From: Mycolicibacterium goodii
Lineage (GTDB): Bacteria; Actinomycetota; Actinomycetes; Mycobacteriales; Mycobacteriaceae
Assembly (NCBI RefSeq): GCF_001187505.1
Contig: NZ_CP012150.1
Span: 3,844,001 to 3,908,000, forward strand
Reading direction: 5' to 3'
Length of the DNA stretch: 64,000 nucleotides
Positions 1 through 7,496 of this stretch are shown one piece after another. Each line of letters starts with the position of its first letter. The first letter of the stretch is position 1. Position numbers and translations under genes: made by a program. The notes beneath the pieces were generated by a model. It did no database searches. It worked only from the letters and a program-made list of their open reading frames with translations, and was not told the origin of the DNA.

Positions 1-744
1 GAACTCCTCGACGGCCAGTTCCAGCTCGCCCTGGCTGGTGCGCACGGCGTTGTCGACGTCGACGACGATCTCGCGGCTCAACGCGTCGAGCGCCTCCAGC
101 GGCACGCTCTGCAGTGCGTCGGGGTCGGTGGGATCGACGCGTTTGGCGGCCTCGAATTCGGCCTTGCGGCGCTTGGCGCGTCGCCGCCGCGACCAGATCC
201 ACAGGATCCCGACGAGCACCGCGATGACACCGAGCGCGATCAGCATAGCCGGCCACGACACCCCGCCGCCCGAGGTGGACTCGGGCTCGGTGTTGAGCTG
301 ATCGGCCGCCGCGATGGCCGCACCCGCCCAGTCGTCACGGCGCAGCGCCGGGCCGATGCTGTTGCGCCGGATGTCGTCGGAGCGGGACGTGCTGACGAGC
401 GTGTCGGGCACCTGGAACGCGAACGCGCGGTCGACGGTGGCGACGGCCAGCAGCGCGTCGTCGTCGCCGAAGTCGCTCAGCTGCATGGTGTTCTGCGCCC
501 AGCCGACGTAGTTCTGCCGCGAGAAATCCTCGACGAACACCACCCACAGCTTGATGCGACGGTCGTCGTAGAGCCGGTCGAGGGCCCGCTGCACGTCCGC
601 CTCCTGCGATGACGACAGCACGTCGGCCTGGTCGGTGAGCTGGGTGGCCAGCCGCAGCGGCGGTTCGGCCGCCGCGCCGGGGGCCACGAGAAACCCGGTC
701 GTCAGGATCGCAAGCAGCAAGCTGAACAATCGGCCGATACGCAT
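1..744 (-). CDS. TPM-domain membrane protein, Rv2345-like (3' part beyond window)
   Basis: The frame is open for 248 codons from the ATG at 744 to the window edge, so the C-terminus is missing. It begins with a signal peptide (MRIGRLFSLLLAILTTGF, then an APGAAAEP cleavage region). A TPM-type domain follows at about residues 30-150 (LTDQADVLSSSQ, then LWVVFVEDFS), then a membrane helix near 175-195 (WPAMLIAIGVLVGILWIW) and a basic cytoplasmic stretch. TPM domains are extracytoplasmic modules of uncertain activity. The gene is divergent from dgt with a 59-bp gap, as Rv2345 is relative to Rv2344c in M. tuberculosis. A role in the envelope is inferred; no enzyme function is proposed. Confidence 0.85.
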   Translation of the reverse strand, partial: MRIGRLFSLLLAILTTGFLVAPGAAAEPPLRLATQLTDQADVLSSSQEADVQRALDRLYDDRRIKLWVVFVEDFSRQNYVGWAQNTMQLSDFGDDDALLAVATVDRAFAFQVPDTLVSTSRSDDIRRNSIGPALRRDDWAGAAIAAADQLNTEPESTSGGGVSWPAMLIALGVIAVLVGILWIWSRRRRAKRRKAEFEAAKRVDPTDPDALQSVPLEALDALSREIVVDVDNAVRTSQGELELAVEEF

Positions 745-803
745 GACGGCCAATCTAATGTGCTGCTCGGTTCGCGCGGTATGTCCTGGCAGACTGTGCC
801 TCG

Positions 804-2078
804 GTGAACGTGATGCAGTACGACCACTACGACGACTTCGACCGGGAGCGCCTGGTGCCCGAACCGGCGAAGAGTGCTGCGCTGCCCGGCACCGACACCG
901 AGTCCCGGACCGACTTCGCCCGTGACCGCGCCAGGGTGCTGCACAGCGCCGCGCTGCGGCGGTTGGCCGACAAGACACAGGTGGTGGGACCCCGGCAGGG
1001 GGACACCCCGCGCACCCGCCTCACCCACTCGCTGGAAGTCGCCCAGATCGGCCGCGGCATGGCGATCGGGCTGGGCTGCGATCCCGATCTGGTCGACCTG
1101 GCCGGGCTCGCACACGACATCGGGCATCCGCCGTACGGCCACAACGGGGAGCGGGCGCTCAACGAGATCGCGAAACCTTTCGGGGGATTCGAGGGCAACG
1201 CGCAGAACTTCCGGATCCTCACCCGGTTGGAACCCAAAGTGCTTGACCGCGATGGTCATTCCGCGGGCCTGAACCTGACCCGGGCTGCGCTGGACGCGGT
1301 GGCGAAGTATCCGTGGCCGAGTTTCGGCACCCGCTCGAAGTACGGCTTCTACGACGACGACGCCGCGGCCGCGACATGGATGCGCGACGGTGCACCGTCG
1401 GAGCAGCCGTGCCTGGAGTCCCAGGTGATGGACTGGGCCGACGACGTCGCGTACTCGGTGCACGACGTCGAGGACGGTGTCATCTCCGGGCGCATCGACC
1501 TGCGGGTGCTCGGCGACGCCGACGCCTCGGCGTCGCTGGCGGATCTGGGCGCGACGACGTTTCCCAACGTCAGCCGTGACGAGCTGGTGGAGGCCGCGCA
1601 GCGGCTGTCGAGGATCCCGGTCGTGGCGGCGGTGGGGAAATACGACGGCAGCCTGGCCGCCTCGGTGGCGCTGAAGAAGCTGACCAGTGAACTGGTCGGC
1701 CGGTTCGCCAACGCGGCGATCACCGAGACCCGGCTGGTCGCCGGTGAGCGTCCCCTGCGACGGTTCGACGCCAACCTCGCCGTGCCGCCCCTGGTCCGGG
1801 CCGAGGTGGTGCTGCTGAAGATGCTCGCGCTGCAGTTCATCATGTCCGACCACCGACACCTGCAGATCCAGGCCGATCAGCGCACGCTGATCCACGAGGT
1901 GGCCCTGGCGCTGTGGGCGCAGGCCCCCGGCAGCCTGGATCCGCAGTTCGCGTCCGAGTTTTCCGCTGCCGACGACGACGGCGCCCGGTTGCGGGTGGTG
2001 GTCGACCAGATCGCCTCGTGGACCGAGAGCCGGTTGGAGAGAGTGCACGAGGCTCGGTCGCCGCGACCTCTAGACTGA
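804..2078 (+). CDS. dgt: Deoxyguanosinetriphosphate triphosphohydrolase-like protein
   Basis: This is a 424-residue HD-domain dNTP triphosphohydrolase, which hydrolyses dNTPs to deoxynucleoside and tripolyphosphate in the cytoplasm. The metal-binding histidine and HD pair are visible in [15 protein letters not shown] and [16 protein letters not shown], the standard Dgt signature. The length matches the shorter actinobacterial Dgt form. The start chosen is the GTG at 804; an in-frame ATG lies three codons later. It sits 4 bp upstream of dnaG on the same strand, the arrangement seen at Rv2344c-Rv2343c. Preferred substrate and allosteric control cannot be read from sequence. Confidence 0.93.
   Translation: MNVMQYDHYDDFDRERLVPEPAKSAALPGTDTESRTDFARDRARVLHSAALRRLADKTQVVGPRQGDTPRTRLTHSLEVAQIGRGMAIGLGCDPDLVDLAGLAHDIGHPPYGHNGERALNEIAKPFGGFEGNAQNFRILTRLEPKVLDRDGHSAGLNLTRAALDAVAKYPWPSFGTRSKYGFYDDDAAAATWMRDGAPSEQPCLESQVMDWADDVAYSVHDVEDGVISGRIDLRVLGDADASASLADLGATTFPNVSRDELVEAAQRLSRIPVVAAVGKYDGSLAASVALKKLTSELVGRFANAAITETRLVAGERPLRRFDANLAVPPLVRAEVVLLKMLALQFIMSDHRHLQIQADQRTLIHEVALALWAQAPGSLDPQFASEFSAADDDGARLRVVVDQIASWTESRLERVHEARSPRPLD
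2071..2076 (+). promoter_or_regulatory. Candidate -10 box (TAGACT) for a leaderless dnaG transcript
   Basis: TAGACT fits the mycobacterial TANNNT -10 consensus, ends 6 nt before the GTG of dnaG and overlaps the dgt stop codon (TGA 2076-2078). That spacing places transcription start on the GTG itself. dnaG could therefore be transcribed separately from dgt. No clear -35 is required for this promoter class. Confidence 0.5.
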
Positions 2079-2082
2079 GCCG

Positions 2083-3981
2083 GTGGCCGGAGGCAGAATC
2101 CCTGATCGCGACATCGCGGCCATCCGTGAAAAGGTTCGTATCGAGGACGTCGTCGGCGACTATGTGCAGTTGCGCCGCGCGGGGGCCGATTCCCTCAAAG
2201 GGTTGTGCCCGTTCCACGACGAGAAGACACCGTCGTTTCATGTGCGGCCCAACCACGGGCACTTCCACTGCTTCGGGTGCGGTGAGGGCGGCGACGTCTA
2301 CGCGTTCATCCAGAAGATCGAACACGTCAACTTCGTCGAGGCGGTCGAACTGCTGGCCGACAAGGTCGGCTACACCGTCACCTACACCGGTGCGTCCACC
2401 ACGAACGTGCAGCGCGACCGCGGCAGCCGCAGCCGCCTGCTGGCGGCCAACGCCGCGGCCGCCGAGTTCTACGCCGAGGCGCTGCAGTCCGAGGAGGCCG
2501 CACCCGCGCGCCAGTATCTGACCGAGCGCAACTTCGACGCCGCCGCGGCGGCGAAGTTCGGCTGCGGGTACGCCCCTTCGGGCTGGGACAAGCTCACGAA
2601 ACATCTGCAGCGCTTGGGTTTCGAGTTCAAGGAGCTCGAGGCCGCCGGCTTGAGCCGCGAGGGCAAGCGCGGACCCATGGACCGGTTCCACCGGCGCCTG
2701 CTGTGGCCGATCCGGGTGTCGTCGGGGGAGACCATCGGCTTCGGCGCCCGCCGCCTGTTCGACGACGACCCGAACCAGGCCAAGTACGTCAACACCCCCG
2801 AGACGGTGCTGTACAAGAAGTCGCAGGTGCTGTTCGGGCTCGACCTGGCCAAGCGGGACATCGCCAAGGGGCATCAGGCCGTGGTGGTCGAGGGCTACAC
2901 CGACGTGATGGCCATGCACATGGCCGGTGTCACCACCGCCGTGGCGTCCTGCGGCACCGCGTTCGGCGAGCAGCACCTGGCGATGCTGCGCCGACTCATG
3001 ATGGACGACAACTTCTTCCGCGGCGAACTGATCTACGTGTTCGACGGCGACGAGGCGGGCCGCGCCGCGGCGGTCAAGGCGTTCGAGGGTGAGCAGAACC
3101 TGTCGGGCCAGTCGTTCGTGGCCGTCGCTGCCGACGGAATGGATCCATGCGATCTGCGTCTGCGGTCCGGTGACGGCGCCCTGCGTGATCTGGTGGCGCG
3201 GCGAACCCCGTTGTTCGAGTTCGTGATTCGCAGCGCACTCGCCGAGTACGACCTGGACAGCGCAGAGGGCCGGGTTTCGGCGCTGCGCCGCTGTGTGCCG
3301 ATGCTGGCGCGCATCAAGGACCCTACGCTGCGCGACGAGTACGCCAGGCAACTGGCCGGATGGGTCGGCTGGGACAACGTGGCGCAGGTGATCGGCCGTG
3401 TCCGCGAGGAGGCCAGGGGCGGCCGCAAGGACAACGGCCGCGCCTCGGGGACCGCGTCGCGTCCCAAACCGCCGCCCGTGCAGCGGCCCGATCCGGCCGA
3501 TCCGACGCTGTGGCCGCAACGCGAGGCCCTCAAGGCGGGCCTGCAGTACCCGGCGCTGGCCGGCCCGGTGTTCGACACGTTGACCGTCGAGAGCTTCACC
3601 CATCCCGGTTACGCCGCGGTGCGCACCGCGATGGAGGCCGCGGGCGGCACGTCGGCGGGGATCACCGGTGCGCAGTGGATCGAGGCGGTCCGCGGGCACA
3701 CCACGTCGCCTGCCGCGGCCAACCTGGTCAATGAACTCGGCGTGGAGACCATCAACGTCGAGGACGACCAGAAGCTGCCGCGCTACATCGCCAGCGTGCT
3801 GGCGCGCCTGCAGGAGGTGTGGGTGGGGCGCCAGATCGCCGAGGTGAAATCCAAGCTGCAACGCATGTCGCCGGTGGAGCAGGGCGACGAATATCACGCC
3901 CTGTTCGGCGACCTCGTGGCGATGGAGTCCTACCGGCGCAGCCTGCTCGAACAAGCCAGCGGCGACGATCTCACCGCGTGA
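2083..3981 (+). CDS. dnaG: DNA primase
   Basis: This 632-residue primase synthesises RNA primers at the replication fork together with DnaB. An N-terminal CHC2 zinc finger is visible (C42, H45, C63, C66; LCPFHDEKTPSFH and HCFGCGEGGD). The TOPRIM catalytic core carries the acidic residue E270 in VVVEGYTDVM and D321-G-D323 in VFDGDEAG. The C-terminal region after about residue 470 is the helical helicase-interaction domain. A Lys/Arg/Pro-rich linker near 445-475 separates the two. Length and domain order are normal. It follows dgt by 4 bp and probably has its own promoter inside the dgt stop region. Confidence 0.98.
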   Translation: MAGGRIPDRDIAAIREKVRIEDVVGDYVQLRRAGADSLKGLCPFHDEKTPSFHVRPNHGHFHCFGCGEGGDVYAFIQKIEHVNFVEAVELLADKVGYTVTYTGASTTNVQRDRGSRSRLLAANAAAAEFYAEALQSEEAAPARQYLTERNFDAAAAAKFGCGYAPSGWDKLTKHLQRLGFEFKELEAAGLSREGKRGPMDRFHRRLLWPIRVSSGETIGFGARRLFDDDPNQAKYVNTPETVLYKKSQVLFGLDLAKRDIAKGHQAVVVEGYTDVMAMHMAGVTTAVASCGTAFGEQHLAMLRRLMMDDNFFRGELIYVFDGDEAGRAAAVKAFEGEQNLSGQSFVAVAADGMDPCDLRLRSGDGALRDLVARRTPLFEFVIRSALAEYDLDSAEGRVSALRRCVPMLARIKDPTLRDEYARQLAGWVGWDNVAQVIGRVREEARGGRKDNGRASGTASRPKPPPVQRPDPADPTLWPQREALKAGLQYPALAGPVFDTLTVESFTHPGYAAVRTAMEAAGGTSAGITGAQWIEAVRGHTTSPAAANLVNELGVETINVEDDQKLPRYIASVLARLQEVWVGRQIAEVKSKLQRMSPVEQGDEYHALFGDLVAMESYRRSLLEQASGDDLTA

Positions 3982-4075
3982 CGGGTAACATCCGGCGGCC
4001 GGTCACGATAAGGTTGTGCACATTGTTGTGCCGTTGTCGCCCAGCAGGGCACCGACCTGGCCAGAAAGGCAACCC

Positions 4076-4384
4076 GTGACTTTCACCACGAGGACGTTCA
4101 GCACGAAGACCCGCGTCGCCGTCGGCGCATTCGTCGTCGCCGCGGCCGCCGCACCGGCGTTCCTGGCGGGCGTGACCACGCAGGACGCGGACGTCACCGC
4201 CGCCCCGGCCTGCCTGGCCTGGTTCGGCAACAAGGAAGACGGCAAGTGCCTGTCCTACTCGAACGGCACGCCCGTTGGCGGCGGCTTCGGCGGGGTTTCG
4301 ATCGGCGGCCCCAACAGCGGCAGCCCCGGCCTCACCACCGGCCCCCTGCTGCCCGGTACCTCCATCAACCAGGGCATCGGCTAG
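4076..4384 (+). CDS. Small secreted mycobacterial protein
   Basis: About 102 residues from the GTG at 4076, preceded by a purine-rich AGAAAGG site about 7 nt upstream. An earlier in-frame GTG at 4016 would add 20 residues without a ribosome site, so I prefer 4076. There is a signal peptide (VAVGAFVVAAAAAPAFLAG). The mature part holds two cysteines (APACLAWFG and GKCLSY), then a glycine/serine-rich tail (GGGFGGVSIGGPNSGSPG). It is probably exported and disulfide-bonded. I do not recognise a functional family. It lies downstream of dnaG and converges on the next gene. Confidence 0.72.
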   Translation: MTFTTRTFSTKTRVAVGAFVVAAAAAPAFLAGVTTQDADVTAAPACLAWFGNKEDGKCLSYSNGTPVGGGFGGVSIGGPNSGSPGLTTGPLLPGTSINQGIG

Positions 4385-4397
4385 TCCGGGCCTCACC

Positions 4398-4679
4398 TCA
4401 CCCGGCGGCTACCAGCCGCGTTTGGTCCTCGCCGAAACGTCGGTGCGATCCTCCACGGAGAGCACCGACGTTTCGGCGTCTATGGGCGTCGATCGTCACG
4501 AACTGCGGATCGGGGGACACCCGACGGGCGATCTTGCGCCGGCCTGCGTCGATCACGGCCTTCGTCGCGGGGTTGGAGGTGACGGCGCGGTAGGTGCTGG
4601 CGATCTGTTCATAGCGGCGTCGTCCGGCCTTGGCGCCCAGTACGTAGCCGACGGCGATCACGGCGGCGTAGCGGATCAC
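4398..4679 (-). CDS. Conserved small membrane-associated protein, Rv2342-like
   Basis: 93 residues from a GTG at 4679 that is preceded, on the minus strand, by a strong GGGAGGA ribosome site. The N-terminus is a short hydrophobic segment (YAAVIAVGYVLGAKAG) followed by RRRYEQIASTYRAV, a pattern I associate with the small protein encoded next to dnaG in M. tuberculosis (Rv2342). The rest is basic and helical. The last third overlaps a perfect 16-bp inverted repeat (4431-4477), which may serve as a terminator for the convergent gene on the plus strand. Function unknown. Confidence 0.78.
   Translation of the reverse strand: MIRYAAVIAVGYVLGAKAGRRRYEQIASTYRAVTSNPATKAVIDAGRRKIARRVSPDPQFVTIDAHRRRNVGALRGGSHRRFGEDQTRLVAAG
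4431..4477. repeat. Perfect 16-bp inverted repeat, possible bidirectional terminator
   Basis: GCCGAAACGTCGGTGC at 4431-4446 is the exact reverse complement of GCACCGACGTTTCGGC at 4462-4477, with a 15-nt loop. It lies 47 nt past the end of the plus-strand secreted-protein gene and inside the 3' coding end of the minus-strand gene. There is no T-tract. A stem this long would form a strong hairpin in either transcript. Confidence 0.7.
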
Positions 4680-4822
4680 AGAGTTCCTCCCAGACGAAGA
4701 TGTGTGCCTACATCCTGCCTCACCCGGGTGCCGACGCGCCCGCCCGGAGGCAATTGGCGGCGGGGCCGGTCCGTACGCTAGAGTCAACGCTCGGCCGCGG
4801 AGGTGATCCGAGGCAAAGGCAG

Positions 4823-4895
<73 letters not shown>

Positions 4896-4945
4896 CTTCG
4901 TCTCCCAGGTGTCGGTATCGGGTATTGGTATCGCCGCGCGTCAAT

Positions 4946-4951
4946 TACGCT
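4946..4951 (+). promoter_or_regulatory. Candidate -10 box (TACGCT) for leaderless cyclase gene
   Basis: TACGCT matches TANNNT and ends 7 nt before the GTG at 4959. This supports a leaderless start there, separate from the tRNA-Asn transcript just upstream. Confidence 0.45.
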
Positions 4952-4958
4952 CAGATCC

Positions 4959-6503
4959 GTGGCGGATACGTCGTACGCCTCGTGCGGCGATCTGAGCCTG
5001 GCGTATCAGGTCTTCGGCGACGGGCCGGTTCCCCTTGTGTACGTGGGCCCCTTCGTCAGCCATGTCGAGCTGTTCTGGACCCTGCCCGAGTTCAAGTCGT
5101 TCTTCGATCAACTCGCCACGTTCAGCCGGGTCGCCATGTTCGACAAGGCGGGAACCGGACTGTCCGATCCGGTGCCGAAGGTGCGCACGCTCGACGACCG
5201 GGCCGGCGAGATCGAGGCCGTCATGAACGCCGCCGGCTTCGAGCGGGCCGTGGTGCTCGCGATGAGCGAGGGCGGCCCGGCGTCGATGTTGTTCGCCGCC
5301 AACCGGCCCGACCGGGTACTCGCCCTGGTTCTCTACGGTTCGTTCCCCACCATGGCCGGCTGCCGCTGGGACGACCTCGACGCCGACCCGGCGCTCATGC
5401 GACAACGGGCCGTCGAGTTCATGGGTGAGAAGTACAGCCCCACCATCGACCAGATCGTCTTCTTCCAGGAGCAGGCGAAAGCGATTCTGTGGCGGTGGGG
5501 CAGCGGGGAGGCGATCAGGACCGCGATGCCGTCGATGGGGTCGCTGCGTCAGCTGGGGATGTTCGAGCGCCTGTGCGCGAGCCCGGGCATGGCACGGGCG
5601 ACGTATGAGGCCGCATTCCGCATCGACGTGCGGCCCATCCTGCCGTCGATCACCGCGCCCACCCTCGTCATCCACGCGCGTAGGGATCCCGCGGTGCCGG
5701 TGCAGGTGAGCAGATACATCGCCGACCACATCCCCGGTGCGCGCTGGCTCGAGGTCGACGGCGTCGACCATGCGCCCTGGTTCACCGAGCCCGACCGCAT
5801 CCTCACCGAGATCGAGGAATTCGTCACGGGAACCCATGCGGCGCCGCACAACTCGCGCCGCGCGCTGCGCACGGTGCTGTTCACCGACATCGTCGGGTCC
5901 ACCGCGCACGCCGCGTCGAACGGCGACGAGCGGTGGCGTGCGGTGCTGCAGCGGTTCGGTGAGGTCACCGCGGAACTGTCGAGCCGGTTCGGCGGAGTGG
6001 TGCTCAAGAGCACCGGAGACGGGCACCTGACGACGTTCGACGGGCCGACGCATGCGATCCGCTATGCGCAGGCGCTGCGGTCGGATGCCGAGACCCTCGG
6101 CATCAAGATCCGGGCGGCCGTCCATACCGGCGAGTGCGAACTGCTCGATGACGACATCGGGGGTATCGCGGTGCACATCGCGGCCCGGATCCTCGGTGCG
6201 GCCGGGCCGGGCGAGATCCTGGTGTCCCGTACGGTGCGCGATCTGGTCGTCGGATCGGGGACGAGCTTCGTCGACCGCGGCACCGTCGAGTTGCGGGGCG
6301 TGCCGGGGACGTGGCAACTGCTGGCGGTCAGCGACGGCGAGGCGCGCGGCGCGACAGTCGAGGCGCAACTGGCGGCGGCGCCGACGCCGGGTGCCCGGAC
6401 CGCGACGCGGCACGCCGACCGGGCGGTCGCGGCCATCGCGAGGCGCACGCCGTGGGCGTTACGCGGGGTGGTCCGGCTGACGATGAGCGCGACCCGGCGG
6501 TGA
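4959..6503 (+). CDS. Alpha/beta-hydrolase-class III adenylate cyclase fusion (Rv1900c/LipJ type)
   Basis: 514 residues. Residues 1-290 form an alpha/beta hydrolase with nucleophile S103 (AMSEGG), acid D243 (RRDPAVP) and H271 (DGVDHAPW). Residues 300-480 form a class III nucleotidyl cyclase with metal aspartates D310 (LFTDIVGST) and D354 (KSTGDGH), adenine-selecting K350, and R410. The usual transition-state Asn is His in VHIAAR (H406). The architecture is that of mycobacterial Rv1900c. The predicted reaction is ATP to cAMP; the hydrolase half may sense or cleave a lipid or ester. Starts upstream of 4959 would run into the tRNA, and a -10 box sits 7 nt before the GTG. cAMP output despite H406 is uncertain. 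Confidence 0.88.
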   Translation: MADTSYASCGDLSLAYQVFGDGPVPLVYVGPFVSHVELFWTLPEFKSFFDQLATFSRVAMFDKAGTGLSDPVPKVRTLDDRAGEIEAVMNAAGFERAVVLAMSEGGPASMLFAANRPDRVLALVLYGSFPTMAGCRWDDLDADPALMRQRAVEFMGEKYSPTIDQIVFFQEQAKAILWRWGSGEAIRTAMPSMGSLRQLGMFERLCASPGMARATYEAAFRIDVRPILPSITAPTLVIHARRDPAVPVQVSRYIADHIPGARWLEVDGVDHAPWFTEPDRILTEIEEFVTGTHAAPHNSRRALRTVLFTDIVGSTAHAASNGDERWRAVLQRFGEVTAELSSRFGGVVLKSTGDGHLTTFDGPTHAIRYAQALRSDAETLGIKIRAAVHTGECELLDDDIGGIAVHIAARILGAAGPGEILVSRTVRDLVVGSGTSFVDRGTVELRGVPGTWQLLAVSDGEARGATVEAQLAAAPTPGARTATRHADRAVAAIARRTPWALRGVVRLTMSATRR

Positions 6504-6524
6504 CGCGAACCGGACCGTCGGTGA

Positions 6525-6845
6525 TCAGCCCTGGGGCCGGTTCTTGGCCTGGTTCTGCCGCGCGGCCTGCGCGAGCGCCTCCACCAGGGGGTTGGCGGCC
6601 TGCGCCAGCGCCTGGCGTTCTTCTTCGCTGAGTTGGTAGAACGTCCACACACCCCACGCCGCGGGACGGACGTACACGGTCACCTGCTGCTTGTTGTTCT
6701 GCAGCAGCGCCGGGACGGCCACGGCACGGTCGATGGTCGCGGCGCTGACCATCTCCTCGGCGAGCTTGTTGGTGTCGACCGATTCCTGCAGTTGGTACAG
6801 CACGGCCTTGTTGGCGGGCCCTTCCATGGCGAGGAACCAGGCCAT
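6525..6845 (-). CDS. Conserved hypothetical protein, cytoplasmic
   Basis: 106 residues from an ATG at 6845 with an AAGGAGA ribosome site 5 nt upstream; a start at 6890 would add 15 basic residues and lacks such a site. There is no signal peptide or membrane segment. The N-terminal half looks alpha/beta (MAWFLAMEGPANKAVLYQLQ, then VTVYVRPAAWGVWTFY). The C-terminal part is a Gln/Ala-rich helix ending NQAKNRPQG. I do not recognise the family. It converges on the cyclase gene and is divergent from the lipoprotein gene. Confidence 0.7.
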   Translation of the reverse strand: MAWFLAMEGPANKAVLYQLQESVDTNKLAEEMVSAATIDRAVAVPALLQNNKQQVTVYVRPAAWGVWTFYQLSEEERQALAQAANPLVEALAQAARQNQAKNRPQG

Positions 6846-6975
6846 CAGCGTCTCCTTGCTCGGGTGGCGCCGTTTTACCCGGGTCGCCACTTTCGATCAT
6901 GACTGCGTTCCGGACCAACATAGTGCCGCCGCACTGCCCGCCGCGGGCCCGCCCCTGCCGGTCGGACCGCACCCG

Positions 6976-6981
6976 TAAGCT
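6976..6981 (+). promoter_or_regulatory. Candidate -10 box (TAAGCT) for leaderless lipoprotein gene
   Basis: TAAGCT fits TANNNT and ends 7 nt before the ATG at 6989. The identical hexamer and spacing recur before the MerR gene at 37116. Confidence 0.5.
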
Positions 6982-6988
6982 CGGCGGC

Positions 6989-7483
6989 ATGCGGATCCGG
7001 CGGGTAAGCGTGGTGTTGGCGTCCCTCGGGTTCCTGGCCGCGGGGTGTGGTTGGGGACCGTCTTCGGCCCCTCCGCCACCGCCCGACACGTGCACGGCGG
7101 CCGACGCGCCCGACCCCAACACCGTCGCGCAGGAGATCGCCAAGTTGCCCGCCCCGCACGGCGGCTCGAAGTGGGTGCAGGTCCGTGACGGCCACACCAC
7201 CGACTGCCGGTTGCACTGGGTGCAGGTGGGCCTGAGCGCTGCGCAGCCCAACAGCGTCGGACAGTTGCTGTTCTTCGACCGACAGACCCCGCTGGGCACC
7301 GCGACGCCGGAACCACGGCCGTACATCAACGTCGTGACCAACGGCGAGGACACCGTCACGGTGAACTACCAGTGGCAGCAGGACGGGGACAGCCCCGAGG
7401 CCCCTACCGGTATCGCGACCGTGCGGTTCCGGATCGGCGACGACGGCAGGCTGATGGCCGTCGACCCGATCCCGACGCCCTGA
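6989..7483 (+). CDS. LppP/LprE-type lipoprotein
   Basis: 164 residues. The signal peptide ends in a lipobox with the acylated Cys at about residue 20 (LGFLAAGCGW), followed by a proline-rich spacer (SSAPPPPPDTC). The folded part carries two further cysteines (DTCTAADAPD and TTDCRLHWVQ), probably a disulfide, and motifs such as VGQLLFFD and VTVNYQW. This matches mycobacterial LppP/LprE-family lipoproteins, which are envelope proteins of unclear function. The ATG at 6989 is supported by the adjacent -10 box, so the transcript is probably leaderless. Confidence 0.8.
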   Translation: MRIRRVSVVLASLGFLAAGCGWGPSSAPPPPPDTCTAADAPDPNTVAQEIAKLPAPHGGSKWVQVRDGHTTDCRLHWVQVGLSAAQPNSVGQLLFFDRQTPLGTATPEPRPYINVVTNGEDTVTVNYQWQQDGDSPEAPTGIATVRFRIGDDGRLMAVDPIPTP

Positions 7484-7496
7484 CCGTCGGCGAGCA

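Noticed and set aside
1840..3954. Very long minus-strand open frame opposite dgt-dnaG
   Set aside because: It lies antisense to dnaG, whose motifs are certain; high GC leaves few stop codons, and the product is Arg/Gly/His-rich without domains.
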